From Nitratireductor aquimarinus (lineage in GTDB: Bacteria > Pseudomonadota > Alphaproteobacteria > Rhizobiales > Rhizobiaceae): DNA of 64,000 bases. Location of the stretch: the NCBI RefSeq assembly GCF_017255295.1, contig NZ_JAFKDE010000004.1:124001-188000 (forward strand), in the 5' to 3' direction. This document shows, piece by piece, positions 34,250 through 42,658 of the stretch. Numbering within the stretch: the stretch's first letter is position 1; each line of letters opens with the position of its first letter. The notes below the pieces were generated by a model that was not told the DNA's origin, searched no databases, and saw only the letters and a program-made list of their open reading frames with translations. Made by a program: the position numbers and the translations under genes.

Positions 34250-35146
34250 TCAAAACGCCCGTGGCAAATCGCGCCAGAGGCGCAAAACAAACGCTTTTGC
34301 GCGCGTGAAAAGCCCGGTGAGCGGCAGGCTCCGACGAAGCGCCGCACGCGTCACCGGCCCCGCGATGCCATCCACCCTGATACCCGCCTCCGCCTGAAAC
34401 CGCTTCAGCGCCTCCTCGGTGCGCTGCCCGAAAACGCCATCCGCCGCCACCGGATAGCCCTGCGCCGAAAGCATGGTCTGCACGCTCTCGACCGCCTCTC
34501 CCCGCGCGCCCATTTTCAGCAGACCTTCAGCAGCCTGCCTTCCTTCGACACGCTTCCCCGCATATGCGCGATAGGCCTGCGCCAGCTTCCGGTCATAGCG
34601 GTTTCGCCGGTAGCCCGGCCCGTTATAGCCATGCGCGAACCGCGCCCAGTCATGCGCGGCAAGCGGCTCCTTCAGCCCGGCCTTTTCGATGTAGCGCAGC
34701 ATCAGACGCATCTGCCCGGCAAGGCCGTCGCGCGCCTCGGCCACCAGCGCCTCCACATCGGCAAAGCCGAGCCAGCTCCAGTGCGCGCCCATCACCTGCC
34801 CCACGCCCCACGACACCGACTCATACGCCGCCTTGCGGTCGATGCGCGCCGCCTTTTGCAAAAGCGCCCAGCGCGCCGCCTGGCTGCGTGGATTGGCAAT
34901 CGCACCCGCCTCGGGCGAAGCCAGTCCCGCCGCCCGCGCCGCCGCCTGCTTCGCACCGGAAAGCCGACGGTCGAAATAATGCCCCTCAAACCGGATCGGC
35001 GGCTCCGCCCTGCCGCGCACCATCGCCGACACCTGCCCGCCGCTTTCCACCTGCGCCACCGCCAGAAGCAGCGCAGGCTCCAGCCCCGCCGCCAGCGCCG
35101 CATCCCAGATTTCACCGATCTCCGCGTCCGAAAACATCGCGCTCAT
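34250..35146 (-). CDS. N-acetylmuramidase with C-terminal peptidoglycan-binding domain
   Basis: A 298-residue cell-wall hydrolase. Residues ~10-190 form an N-acetylmuramidase domain: [20 protein letters not shown] with a likely catalytic glutamate, [32 protein letters not shown] and [19 protein letters not shown]. Residues ~215-275 form a peptidoglycan-binding repeat ([20 protein letters not shown], then [14 protein letters not shown]). No signal peptide is visible, as in phage endolysins that need a holin, but there are no phage genes here. GGAGAGGG lies immediately upstream of the start. It is divergent from trhO. Confidence 0.87.
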   Translation of the reverse strand: MSAMFSDAEIGEIWDAALAAGLEPALLLAVAQVESGGQVSAMVRGRAEPPIRFEGHYFDRRLSGAKQAAARAAGLASPEAGAIANPRSQAARWALLQKAARIDRKAAYESVSWGVGQVMGAHWSWLGFADVEALVAEARDGLAGQMRLMLRYIEKAGLKEPLAAHDWARFAHGYNGPGYRRNRYDRKLAQAYRAYAGKRVEGRQAAEGLLKMGARGEAVESVQTMLSAQGYPVAADGVFGQRTEEALKRFQAEAGIRVDGIAGPVTRAALRRSLPLTGLFTRAKAFVLRLWRDLPRAF

Positions 35147-35300
35147 CCCTCTCCGTTTTCAGGAATTATCGCCCCGCCCCCGCAGCCGGGGAGAAAACGC
35201 GCTTCAGGAAAACCCGCGCAAACCCGCATCCGCCCCCTCAAACCGAGGAAAACGCGGCTTTTTCTTGCAAGCTGAAAAGGAGAAGCGTAGGAGACCGCGC

Positions 35301-36251
35301 ATGATTTCATCCTCGCCAGACCAGACGTTCCGCGTCGCCGCTCTTTATCGTTTCGCCGCCCTGCCGGATTATGAGGCGCTGCGTCCGCAGCTTGCCGCCT
35401 TCTGCGAGAAGAACGGCATTCGCGGCACGCTTCTGCTGGCCGCCGAGGGCATCAACGGCACCGTTGCCGGCGCGCCCGAAGCCATCGACGCGCTGATCAC
35501 CCATCTGGAAACGATCCCCGCCCTCAAGGGCATCGAGGTCAAATACAGCACGGCCTCCGAAATGCCCTTCCACCGCATGAAGGTGCGGCTGAAGAAGGAG
35601 ATCGTCACCATGGGCGTGCCCGAGGTCGATCCCGTCAATCAGGTCGGCGCCTATGTTGAGCCTGCCGACTGGAACGCGCTGATCGCCGATCCCGACACGC
35701 TGGTCGTCGACACCCGCAACGCCTACGAAACCGCCATCGGCACGTTCTCGCGCGCCGAGGATCCGGAAACGGAAACCTTCCGCGACTTCCCCGCCTGGGC
35801 CGAGCGCAACCTCAATCGCCTCAAGGGGCGCAAGGTCGCCATGTTCTGCACCGGCGGCATACGCTGCGAAAAGGCCACCGCCTATATGAAGCTGATCGGC
35901 GTCGATGACGTCTATCACCTCAAGGGCGGCATCCTGAAATATCTGGAAGAGGTTCCGGCCGAAGAAAGCCTGTGGGAAGGCGAGTGCTTCGTGTTCGACG
36001 AACGCGTCTCGGTGCGCCACGGTCTCGAAGAGGGCGACGCCACGCTTTGCCGCGCCTGCCGGCATCCGCTGACGCCTGAGGAGCGCGCCTCCCCGCTGTT
36101 TCAGGAAGGCGTTTCCTGCCCGCATTGCGCCGAAACCCGCAGCGAAGCAGACCGCGCCCGCTATGCCGAGCGCCAGCGCCAGGTGGAACTGGCCGAAAAA
36201 CGCGGCGAGAGCTTCCCCATCGGCGCACCGTCAGAGAAGCACAAAGCCTAA
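35301..36251 (+). CDS. trhO: tRNA uridine(34) hydroxylase TrhO (rhodanese-like UPF0176)
   Basis: A 316-residue enzyme of the YceA/TrhO family, which hydroxylates U34 of certain tRNAs (5-hydroxyuridine) using O2. The N-terminal acylphosphatase-like part ([36 protein letters not shown]) is followed by a rhodanese domain with catalytic C183 in [16 protein letters not shown], and a C-terminal zinc-ribbon-like cluster (LCRACRHPL and CPHCAE). The ATG at 35301 has GGAG upstream. The stop codon TAA forms the left edge of a palindromic element. Confidence 0.93.
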   Translation: MISSSPDQTFRVAALYRFAALPDYEALRPQLAAFCEKNGIRGTLLLAAEGINGTVAGAPEAIDALITHLETIPALKGIEVKYSTASEMPFHRMKVRLKKEIVTMGVPEVDPVNQVGAYVEPADWNALIADPDTLVVDTRNAYETAIGTFSRAEDPETETFRDFPAWAERNLNRLKGRKVAMFCTGGIRCEKATAYMKLIGVDDVYHLKGGILKYLEEVPAEESLWEGECFVFDERVSVRHGLEEGDATLCRACRHPLTPEERASPLFQEGVSCPHCAETRSEADRARYAERQRQVELAEKRGESFPIGAPSEKHKA

Positions 36252-36280
36252 AGCAATTCCAGGAAAAGCGGATTGCTCTA
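36249..36280. repeat. Interspersed palindromic element, family 2 (copy 2), between two convergent stop codons
   Basis: The 32-bp element AGCAATTCCAGGAAAAGCGG-ATTGCT is edged by TAA (trhO stop, plus strand) and CTA (TAG stop of the hydrolase remnant, minus strand). It is closely related to the element at 26670-26698. Confidence 0.75.
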
Positions 36281-36481
36281 GACCGCTGCGGCCAGATCCT
36301 CGAGTATCGCGTCCGCATTGCTCCACAGAATGGCGCTGCCCTCGCCTTCAAGCCGGTGCAGCGTGCTGTTGACGAAACGGCCATCCAGCGTCGCGCCGAA
36401 GTCCGGCGAATGCACCGGGCTCGTATCGGCAAGGCCGAACCACAGCGCCACCCGATGCGCGAAATGTCAAAGTTCGATCAT
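36278..36481 (-). pseudogene. Remnant of an alpha/beta hydrolase gene (start codon plus C-terminus)
   Basis: Downstream of tetR, an ATG overlapping its stop (TGATG) opens a frame that reads MIEL and then a TGA stop at 36467-36469. The same frame continues for 62 codons as HFAHRVALWFGLADTSPVHS, then PDFGATLDGRFVNSTLHRLE and GEGSAILWSNADAILEDLAA to a TAG at 36278. The segment looks like the C-terminus of an alpha/beta-fold hydrolase. The simplest reading is an in-frame loss of most of a TetR-coupled hydrolase gene. The family call is tentative; the coding character is clear because a consistent frame ends neatly at the element. Confidence 0.6.
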
Positions 36482-37062
36482 CAGGACTGACGCAATGCCG
36501 CAGCCACGCCGGCGCGCGCAAAGCGCTTCAGCGCCGTCTCGTCAACACCCGCACGGGCCTGAACGGCAATGCCGATCAGAACCGACACCATCAACTGCGC
36601 AAGCCCCGCCACTTCACCGTCAGCCGCTTCCCGCGCAATCCGCGCCGTAAGCTGCGCCTCGATCCCGCGGATCGTGTCCGCCAGCGCGGCTGCGATCTCC
36701 TCATCGGCCGGCGCTTCCGCCGTTGCCGTGCACAGAACCAGACAGCCAGGCGCAGCACCCTCGCCATAAAAGCCGACCGCCGCGTCGAAGAACCCCGTCA
36801 GCGCATCGCCCAGAGGCCCCTCGCGCTCCAGCGCCGGCGAGACCGCCCGTTCCATCCGCCGCCGGTAATCTTCAAGGGCGGCCAGATACATGGCCTTCTT
36901 GTTGCCGAACGCGGCGAAAAGGCTGGGCCGGTTCATCCCCGCCGCCCGCGCGATCTCGTCCAGCGAGGCAGCGGCATAGCCGCGCAGGCGAAACGCTTCT
37001 GCAATGGCCATCAGCGCCGCTTCGCGGTCATAGGCAGGCGGACGTCCTCGGCGTGCAATCAT
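36481..37062 (-). CDS. TetR family transcriptional regulator
   Basis: A 193-residue TetR-type repressor. The N-terminal helix-turn-helix is plain: AALMAIAEAFRLRGYAAASL, then DEIARAAGMNRPSLFAAFGN followed by KKAMYLAALEDY. The helical ligand domain includes GCLVLCTATAEAPADEE. The chosen ATG at 37062 gives MIARRGRPPAYDRE. Its promoter region carries a two-tier dyad (37062-37119) that is probably its operator. The gene downstream has eroded to a remnant, so its original target may be lost; the divergent HD-domain gene is the remaining candidate. Confidence 0.9.
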   Translation of the reverse strand: MIARRGRPPAYDREAALMAIAEAFRLRGYAAASLDEIARAAGMNRPSLFAAFGNKKAMYLAALEDYRRRMERAVSPALEREGPLGDALTGFFDAAVGFYGEGAAPGCLVLCTATAEAPADEEIAAALADTIRGIEAQLTARIAREAADGEVAGLAQLMVSVLIGIAVQARAGVDETALKRFARAGVAAALRQS

Positions 37063-37119
37063 TTTGTACCATCTTGCATAAAATTCATCTCCGTGCATTT
37101 TTATGCGAAACAGTACAAA
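37062..37119. promoter_or_regulatory. Concentric two-tier dyad in the tetR / HD-gene divergent promoter
   Basis: Outer arms TTTTGTAC (37062-37069) and GTACAAA (37113-37119) and inner arms TGCATAAAA (37075-37083) and TTTTTATGC (37098-37106) share one centre near 37090.5. It spans the start of tetR and the 74-bp gap to the divergent gene. This suits a TetR operator set controlling both directions. Confidence 0.55.
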
Positions 37120-37136
37120 TATCAAGGCACATCACA

Positions 37137-37907
37137 ATGACCCAATCCAAACATCCCGGAAATGCAGCCATGGGCACACTCGCCTGGGGCCACGGAACGG
37201 ATGGAACACTGAGCGGCGGCGAAAAAATCCGCCTCATCGGCAATCTCGCCTTTGTGCAGGTGCAGCAGGCACTCGACACGGTTCGCCACCGCCTCGGCCT
37301 TCTCACCCCGGCCCCGGTCTCGCTCGACGCGCTGATGCCGCCGCAGACCGCGCTGGTCGAAGATGCGCTTCAGCTCGCCACGGAGACCCATCGCGATGCG
37401 CTGCTTTTCCATAGCTGGCGCACCTATCTGTTCGGCGCGTTGATCGCGGCCCATGAGCGCCTCGACCACGATCCCGCCCTGTTCTTCGCCGCCGCCATCC
37501 TGCACGATATCGGCCTGACCGAGCGCCACGAGCCGTCACTCTGCACGCGCTGTTTTGCGCTCAGCGGCGGCGAGCGGGCGCGCGATCATCTCTGCACGAA
37601 GGGACATGGCGGCGAGATCGGCCGGAAGGTCGGTGACGCCATCGCGCTCCATCTCAACGGATGGGTGTCCGCCCGCGCCCATGGCGCGGAGGCGCATCTG
37701 GTGTCGCGCGGCGCGGTCTGCGATCTTTTCGGCGCTGGCCGCCACCGTATCGCACCCGCCACGCTCGCAAAGGTCCTGGAGCGTTTCCCACGCGACGGCG
37801 TGATCGAAGCCCTCCGGTTCGAAACCGCCGAACACAGAAAGGGCACCCGCCCCGCCATCATGACCGGGCTGTCAGGCGGCAAGGCTCCTGCCGAACCCTT
37901 CGGATGA
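37137..37907 (+). CDS. HD domain-containing protein
   Basis: A 256-residue protein with an HD metal-dependent phosphohydrolase-type core. The first His is in LLFHSWRTYLFGALIAAHER; the HD pair is in ALFFAAAILHDIGLTERHE; later His residues (GHGGEIGRKVGDAIALHLNG) may be further ligands. The organisation resembles small HD proteins annotated as phosphohydrolases or cyanamide-hydratase-like enzymes; the substrate is unknown. The ATG at 37137 has AAGG upstream; starting at 37170 (MGTLAWGHG) is possible. It is divergent from tetR and shares the dyad region. Confidence 0.8.
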   Translation: MTQSKHPGNAAMGTLAWGHGTDGTLSGGEKIRLIGNLAFVQVQQALDTVRHRLGLLTPAPVSLDALMPPQTALVEDALQLATETHRDALLFHSWRTYLFGALIAAHERLDHDPALFFAAAILHDIGLTERHEPSLCTRCFALSGGERARDHLCTKGHGGEIGRKVGDAIALHLNGWVSARAHGAEAHLVSRGAVCDLFGAGRHRIAPATLAKVLERFPRDGVIEALRFETAEHRKGTRPAIMTGLSGGKAPAEPFG

Positions 37908-38026
37908 CATTGGACTTTCGTCGCCCCATGCCGGTTGCAGCGCCCTGCAACATTGCAATGCCGCAAATGCCTTCCTACCTTTTCGCCAACGCTACGGCGC
38001 GACAGGCGCGAAACGAGGAGATGCGG

Positions 38027-38722
38027 ATGTTTGATCCAAAGAAGCTGCTGAACGACCTTCTGGGCTCACAGGTGCCCGGAACGCAGGGAACCGTGCGCGA
38101 CAAGGCGGGCCAGGCGGTTCAGCTCGCCAAGGACAATCCGCTTGCAACCGGCGCCATCGCGGCTGTCCTTCTGGGCACCAGCACGGGGCGTTCCGTCACC
38201 GGCAGCGCGCTCAAGCTCGGCGGCATCGCCGCCGTGGCCGGCATCGCCTACAAGGCCTATCAGAACTATCAGTCCGGCAAGGAGCCTACCGAGGCTGCGA
38301 AAGAAGGCGAGCTTCTGCCGCCGCCGGAAGACACCAGCTTCAACCCCGCCCAGGCCCCGCAGGGCGAGGGCGAATTCGCGCTGGCGCTGGTGCGCGCCAT
38401 GATCGCCGCCGCCCGCGCCGACGGTCATATCGATGAAAGCGAGCGCGCCAAGATCGCCGACAAGCTCAAGCTTTCCGGCATCGACAGCGAAGAGGAAGCC
38501 TTCCTCATGCGTGAGCTGGAGCGCCCGGTCGATCTCGATGCGCTGGTCGAGGCCGCACAGACCGACGCCCAGAAGATCGAGCTTTACACGGCTTCGCGCC
38601 TCACCATCGAACCGAAGACCCGCGCCGAACGCGGCTATCTCGACATGCTCGCCGGCCGCCTGCGCCTGCCCGACCCGCTTGTCGACCACATCGAGGCAAC
38701 CGTCTCCCAAGCAACGGCCTGA
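38027..38722 (+). CDS. DUF533 (TerB-like) inner-membrane-associated protein
   Basis: A 231-residue protein of the DUF533 family. It begins MFDPKKLLNDLLGSQVPG and has a glycine/alanine-rich hydrophobic stretch (TGAIAAVLLGTSTGR; LKLGGIAAVAGIAYKAYQNY). A TerB-like helical domain follows, with the acidic AARADGHIDESERAKIADKL motif that may bind metal. The function is unknown; homologues include YebE of E. coli. GAGGAG lies 6 nt before the ATG at 38027, which decides the start over the ATG at 38021. Confidence 0.87.
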   Translation: MFDPKKLLNDLLGSQVPGTQGTVRDKAGQAVQLAKDNPLATGAIAAVLLGTSTGRSVTGSALKLGGIAAVAGIAYKAYQNYQSGKEPTEAAKEGELLPPPEDTSFNPAQAPQGEGEFALALVRAMIAAARADGHIDESERAKIADKLKLSGIDSEEEAFLMRELERPVDLDALVEAAQTDAQKIELYTASRLTIEPKTRAERGYLDMLAGRLRLPDPLVDHIEATVSQATA

Positions 38723-38794
38723 CCGTTTCTCGACCGTCCGGTCATGATCTTCCAGTCATGGCCACCCCGACGAAAAGCCGACCTCAACGTCAAT

Positions 38795-39171
38795 GCCCCC
38801 TTCTCCCCGCAAGCGGGGAGAAGGGGGCTGCGCAACCGCCCCGCCTAAAGCCCAAAGGCCGCACGCCGCCAAACGACCCGGCCCCACCGTCGAGGCCCCC
38901 TTCTCCCCGCATGCGGGGAGAAGGTGAGGATGAGGGGCGGGCACCGACATCGCCGCAGCCCCCACGGCCAAACCAACGCCAATCCACAAACATTGCCGCA
39001 CGCCCCTCATCCCCCTGCCGGAACCTTCTCCCCGCAAACGGGGAGAAGGAAGCTACGCAACCGCCCCGCCTAAAGCCCAAAGGCCGCACACCGCCAAACG
39101 ACCCGGCCCCGGCGTCGAGGCCCCCTTCTCCCCGCATGCGGGGAGAAGGTGAGGATGAGGGGCGGGCACCG
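38795..39171. repeat. Composite palindromic repeat block with a 120-bp direct duplication
   Basis: Four hairpins of the type CTTCTCCCCGC-N-GCGGGGAGAAG lie at 38795-38826, 38896-38924, 39022-39049 and 39120-39149. Two are extended on the right by GGTGAGGATGAGGGGCGGGC, and one is preceded by the reverse complement form CGCCCCTCATCCCCCTGCCG. Segments 38827-38946 and 39052-39171 are near-identical direct copies of 120 bp with only a few differences. The block fills the gap between the DUF533 gene and modA and contains no credible gene. Confidence 0.88.
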
Positions 39172-39420
39172 GCATTCGCGAAACACACACCCCGTCACCA
39201 GGCGCGCCACCACACCACCCCCATCCCCAGAGCTTTGCCCCATCCTCCCTTGACCCCGCCGTCACCGCCCTCCTAATATCCAAACCGGGCAGCGCGTGAT
39301 GGCTGCCTCTGTCCCAAGGTTCGGGCGGCATTCGGGGCGCGAATGTCCAGACCTGACCACCATGCATTCCCGTTGACCGGCGCGCGGCACCCGTCCGCGC
39401 CAATGACCTATGGTGGTTCC
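39172..39420 (+). promoter_or_regulatory. modABC promoter and leader
   Basis: TTGACC (39250-39255) and TAATAT (39274-39279), 18 nt apart, form a good promoter with expected start near 39286 and a ~135-nt leader to modA. I did not find a clear ModE-type dyad. The left part (39172-39245) is C-rich sequence after the repeat block with no gene. Confidence 0.55.
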
Positions 39421-40158
39421 ATGTTCAAACGTGCTCTTGTGAGCCTCGCCCTCCTCGCTTCTCTTTCCACGGCGGCTACCGCCGAAAAACTCACCGTCTT
39501 CGCCGCTGCCAGCATGAAGGACGCCATTGAGCGCGCCGCAGGCGAATATCAGGCAGCCGGTGGCGACGAAGTGGTCGTCTCCTTTGCCTCCAGCTCCGTT
39601 CTCGCCCGCCAGATCGAGGCCGGTGCGCCGGCGGATGTCTACATCTCCGCAAACACCGACTGGATGGCGTATCTGGTCGAACGCAACCTGGTCCGCGCCG
39701 ACAGCGAGACCATCATCGCCGGCAACAATCTCGTCATCGCAGCCGCAGAGGGCACAGAGCCGGCCGACAGCCCCGACGCCCTGCTTGACGAGCGCTTCGC
39801 CATGGGCGATCCGAGCCATGTGCCCGCCGGCAAATATGCCCGCACGGCGCTCGAAAACCTCGATCTCTGGAAAGACGTCGAGAAGAACGCCGTGTTCGGT
39901 GAAAACGTCCGCGTGGCGCTGGAGCTCGCCAGCCGTGGCGAGGTCAAAGCGGCCATCGTCTACGGATCGGACCAGAAAGCCGCCGGCGATCTGGTGCGGG
40001 CCTATGTCTTCCCGGCAGACAGCCATGCGCCGATCCTCTACCCCGCCGCCGCCACGAAGGATGGAGCCGAAAGCGCCGAAGCCTTCCTCGCCTTCCTGAA
40101 AAGCGAGGCCGGTCGCGCGATCTTCACCGATCTCGGTTTTTCCGAAGCTACGGAATAG
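39421..40158 (+). CDS. modA: Molybdate ABC transporter substrate-binding protein ModA
   Basis: A 245-residue periplasmic molybdate/tungstate-binding protein. The signal peptide (ALVSLALLASLSTAATA) is followed by the ModA opening EKLTVFAAASMKDAIERAAG. Anion-site segments include VVSFASSSVLARQIEAGAPA, DVYISANTDWMAYL, GDPSHVPAGKYARTALE and AAIVYGSDQKAA. The ATG at 39421 is preferred; an in-frame ATG at 39403 is possible, and neither has a strong ribosome site. It is the first gene of modABC, with modB 9 bp downstream. Confidence 0.94.
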   Translation: MFKRALVSLALLASLSTAATAEKLTVFAAASMKDAIERAAGEYQAAGGDEVVVSFASSSVLARQIEAGAPADVYISANTDWMAYLVERNLVRADSETIIAGNNLVIAAAEGTEPADSPDALLDERFAMGDPSHVPAGKYARTALENLDLWKDVEKNAVFGENVRVALELASRGEVKAAIVYGSDQKAAGDLVRAYVFPADSHAPILYPAAATKDGAESAEAFLAFLKSEAGRAIFTDLGFSEATE

Positions 40159-40167
40159 ACTGCCGAC

Positions 40168-40851
40168 ATGGGCGAGACCGAACTTTCGATCATACTCCTG
40201 TCCGCGAGGGTGGCGTTTACCGCCATCCTCTGCGCGCTCGTTCCGGCCTTTGCGGTCGCCTGGCTTCTGGCCCGCAAGCAGTTCCCCGGAAAGGGCGTCG
40301 TTCAGGCGCTGGTCACCCTGCCGCTCGTGCTGCCGCCGGTCGTCACCGGCTACGGCCTGTTGATCCTGTTCGGCTCCAAAGGGCCGCTTGGCCAGCTCTT
40401 TGAAAACCTGTTCGGCATTAGCTTCGCCTTCCGCTGGACGGGCGCGGCGCTCGCCGCCGGCGTCATGGCGTTTCCGCTCCTCGTGCGGCCCATCCGCCTG
40501 TCGCTCGAAGCCATGGATCAGGGCTTTGGCGAGGCCGCGCGCACGCTCGGCGCATCGCGTCTCACCGTATTCTTCACCGTCACCCTGCCGCTCGCCCTTC
40601 CGGGCGTCATAGCAGGCGCCGTTCTCGGCTTCGCCAAGGCGCTTGGCGAGTTCGGGGCGACGATCACCTTCGTCTCAAACATTCCCGGCGAAACACAGAC
40701 CCTGTCGCTCGCCATCTATGCGCTGCTGCAATCGCCATCGGGCGATGCCGCCGCCCTTCGCCTGATCGCAATCGCCGTCGCCCTGGCGCTCGCCGCCATC
40801 GTAGCGTCCGAATATCTGGCCCGCAGGCTCACCGCCGGAGGACGCGCATGA
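40168..40851 (+). CDS. modB: Molybdate ABC transporter permease ModB
   Basis: A 227-residue inner-membrane permease with about five membrane helices. It opens LSIILLSARVAFTAILCALV and carries the EAA loop contacting the ATPase in EAARTLGASRLTVFFTVTLP followed by LALPGVIAGAVLGFAKALGE. VTLPLVLPPVVTGYGLLIL is typical of ModB. The stop overlaps the modC start by 4 bp (ATGA), indicating translational coupling. Confidence 0.95.
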   Translation: MGETELSIILLSARVAFTAILCALVPAFAVAWLLARKQFPGKGVVQALVTLPLVLPPVVTGYGLLILFGSKGPLGQLFENLFGISFAFRWTGAALAAGVMAFPLLVRPIRLSLEAMDQGFGEAARTLGASRLTVFFTVTLPLALPGVIAGAVLGFAKALGEFGATITFVSNIPGETQTLSLAIYALLQSPSGDAAALRLIAIAVALALAAIVASEYLARRLTAGGRA

Positions 40852-41969
40852 GCACTCTACACGTAGACATCAGGGGCCGCGCCGGCAGCTTCGAGATCGA
40901 AACCGCCTTTCAGGCCGGCGCAGGCGTCACCGCGCTGTTCGGGCCATCCGGCGCGGGCAAATCGACCCTGCTCAAGATGATCGCCGGCACGGCACGGCCG
41001 CAGTCGGGACGCATCGTGGCTGGCGGGCGCACGCTGTTCAATTCGGCCACGGGAACGAACCTCCCGCCGGAAAAACGCGGCATCGGCTTCGTCTTTCAGG
41101 ATGCGCGCCTCTTCCCGCATCTCTCGGTGCGCAGAAACCTCACCTATGCCCGCTGGGCCGGTCGCCGTCCGGCATCCCGCGCCTTCGATGAAGTGGTGGC
41201 CCTGCTTGGCCTTGAAGACCGGCTCGACGCTGCACCCGCCACGCTTTCAGGCGGCGAGCGCCAGCGCGTCGCCATTGGCCGGGCGCTGCTTGCCGACCCC
41301 GCGCTGCTTCTCATGGACGAGCCGCTCTCCTCGCTCGACAAGGCGCGGCGCAACGAGATCCTGCCCTATCTGGAAGCGATCCGCACCGAGGCCGGCATTC
41401 CCATCCTCTATGTGAGCCACGAAACTTCGGAGGTAGCGCGTCTGGCCGACACGGTGGTGCTGATCGAAAACGGACGCGTTTCCGACAGCGGCCCCGCCGC
41501 CGCCATCCTCGCCCGCCTCGGCCTTGCCGCCGGCGGCGATCCCGACGAGGCCGGCGTCATCCTTGAAGGCCGCATCACGGATGTTGACCCCGCTTACCAC
41601 ACCGCCGTCATCGCGCTTGATGACGACCGCATCGAGCTGACCGGAAACGGGTTTGCACCCGGCATGACGGTGCGGCTGCGCGTGCGGGCGGGCGATGTCG
41701 CCATCGCCAATGCGCCCCATGACGGGCTGTCGATCCGCAACCAGCTTCCCGCAATTGTCGAGGAGATTCGCCGTGACGGCGCGTTCGCCACCGTTGCGCT
41801 CGGCTTTGGCGGGCAGCAGCTTCTGGCCCGCATCACGGCGAAGTCGGCGGATGCACTCGGCCTTCAGCCGGGCAGCCGGGTCCACGCCCTGCTCAAGGCC
41901 GTTTCCGTCGAGATGGCGCGCATCGAAAGCCCGCGCGGCGGGCTCACATCCGCGTCATCGCCACGCTGA
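40848..41969 (+). CDS. modC: Molybdate ABC transporter ATP-binding protein ModC
   Basis: The 373-residue ATPase of the molybdate importer. The Walker A (FGPSGAGKSTLLKMIAG), Q-loop (GFVFQDARLFPHLSV), ABC signature (LSGGERQRVAIGRALLADP), Walker B (LLLMDEPLSSLD) and H-loop (YVSHETSEVARLAD) are all intact. The C-terminal ~80 residues form a Mop/TOBE molybdate-sensing domain. The last 26 bp overlap the 3' end of the convergent OsmC-family gene. Confidence 0.95.
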   Translation: MSTLHVDIRGRAGSFEIETAFQAGAGVTALFGPSGAGKSTLLKMIAGTARPQSGRIVAGGRTLFNSATGTNLPPEKRGIGFVFQDARLFPHLSVRRNLTYARWAGRRPASRAFDEVVALLGLEDRLDAAPATLSGGERQRVAIGRALLADPALLLMDEPLSSLDKARRNEILPYLEAIRTEAGIPILYVSHETSEVARLADTVVLIENGRVSDSGPAAAILARLGLAAGGDPDEAGVILEGRITDVDPAYHTAVIALDDDRIELTGNGFAPGMTVRLRVRAGDVAIANAPHDGLSIRNQLPAIVEEIRRDGAFATVALGFGGQQLLARITAKSADALGLQPGSRVHALLKAVSVEMARIESPRGGLTSASSPR

Positions 41970-42453
41970 GCGAAGGGCCTTTCGCAATCGTCTGGTAGAC
42001 CACGCAGTAGCGCTCGGTGAGCTTCAACAGCTGATCGAGCTGCTCCTGCGATGCATCCGTGTCGAGATCGAAGGACAGCCGGATTTCCGCAAAACCCACC
42101 GGCGTATCCTTCACCACGCCCAGCGTGCCGCGAAAGTCGAGATCGCCCTCGGCTGAAACCACGCCCGCCCGGAGTGGTATCTCCAGCGCCGTGGCCACGG
42201 CCTTCAGCGTCACGCCCGCGCAGGCGACCAGCGCCTCCAGAAGCATGTCGCCGGAGCACAGTTCCAGCCCTGTTCCGCCTGTCGCCGGATGCAGCCCGGC
42301 AATGGCGATCGCGCGGCCGGTCTCCACCTTGCAGGCAATGTTCTGATCGTCGAGCGCGCCCCTGGCGTGAAGCGTGATGAGGGCTGCGCCCGGCTCACCG
42401 CGATAGCGGTCCTTGATCGGCGCCTGAATGGCGCGCAGTTCTGCAGCGTCCAT
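41944..42453 (-). CDS. OsmC family protein
   Basis: A 169-residue OsmC/Ohr-fold protein. The two redox cysteines are in ELCSGDMLLEALVACAGVTL and, unusually for the family order, a later TERYCVVYQTIAK. Family members reduce organic hydroperoxides or related sulfur compounds; the substrate is unknown. GGAGG lies 9 nt before the ATG at 42453, which fixes the start. The 3' end overlaps modC by 26 bp on the opposite strand. Confidence 0.88.
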   Translation of the reverse strand: MDAAELRAIQAPIKDRYRGEPGAALITLHARGALDDQNIACKVETGRAIAIAGLHPATGGTGLELCSGDMLLEALVACAGVTLKAVATALEIPLRAGVVSAEGDLDFRGTLGVVKDTPVGFAEIRLSFDLDTDASQEQLDQLLKLTERYCVVYQTIAKGPSLSVAMTRM

Positions 42454-42658
42454 GGCATACACCTCCTTCGAGCCCACCGGGCTCGCCATCAAACCCCAGA
42501 ATAGCACCATAAGCACGAGCCCGCGAACTTACGGTTTGCCACCCAAGTTTCACTTGCATCACCTTCAAGCCGGTGGAAACATGCCGCCGGGTCCGTCTTC
42601 AACGGGACGTCACAATGCGGCGCTAGAGACCGCGAATTGCCATTCGGGAGAAGTCACT

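Noticed and set aside
36723-37136. N-terminal extension of the HD-domain gene to 36723
   Set aside because: It would overlap almost all of tetR on the other strand and pass through the dyad. The ATG at 37137 fits the family and spacing.
38795-39171. Regularly spaced hairpins that could be mistaken for a CRISPR array
   Set aside because: Units are palindromic and unevenly spaced, the inter-unit sequence is itself duplicated, and no cas gene is present.
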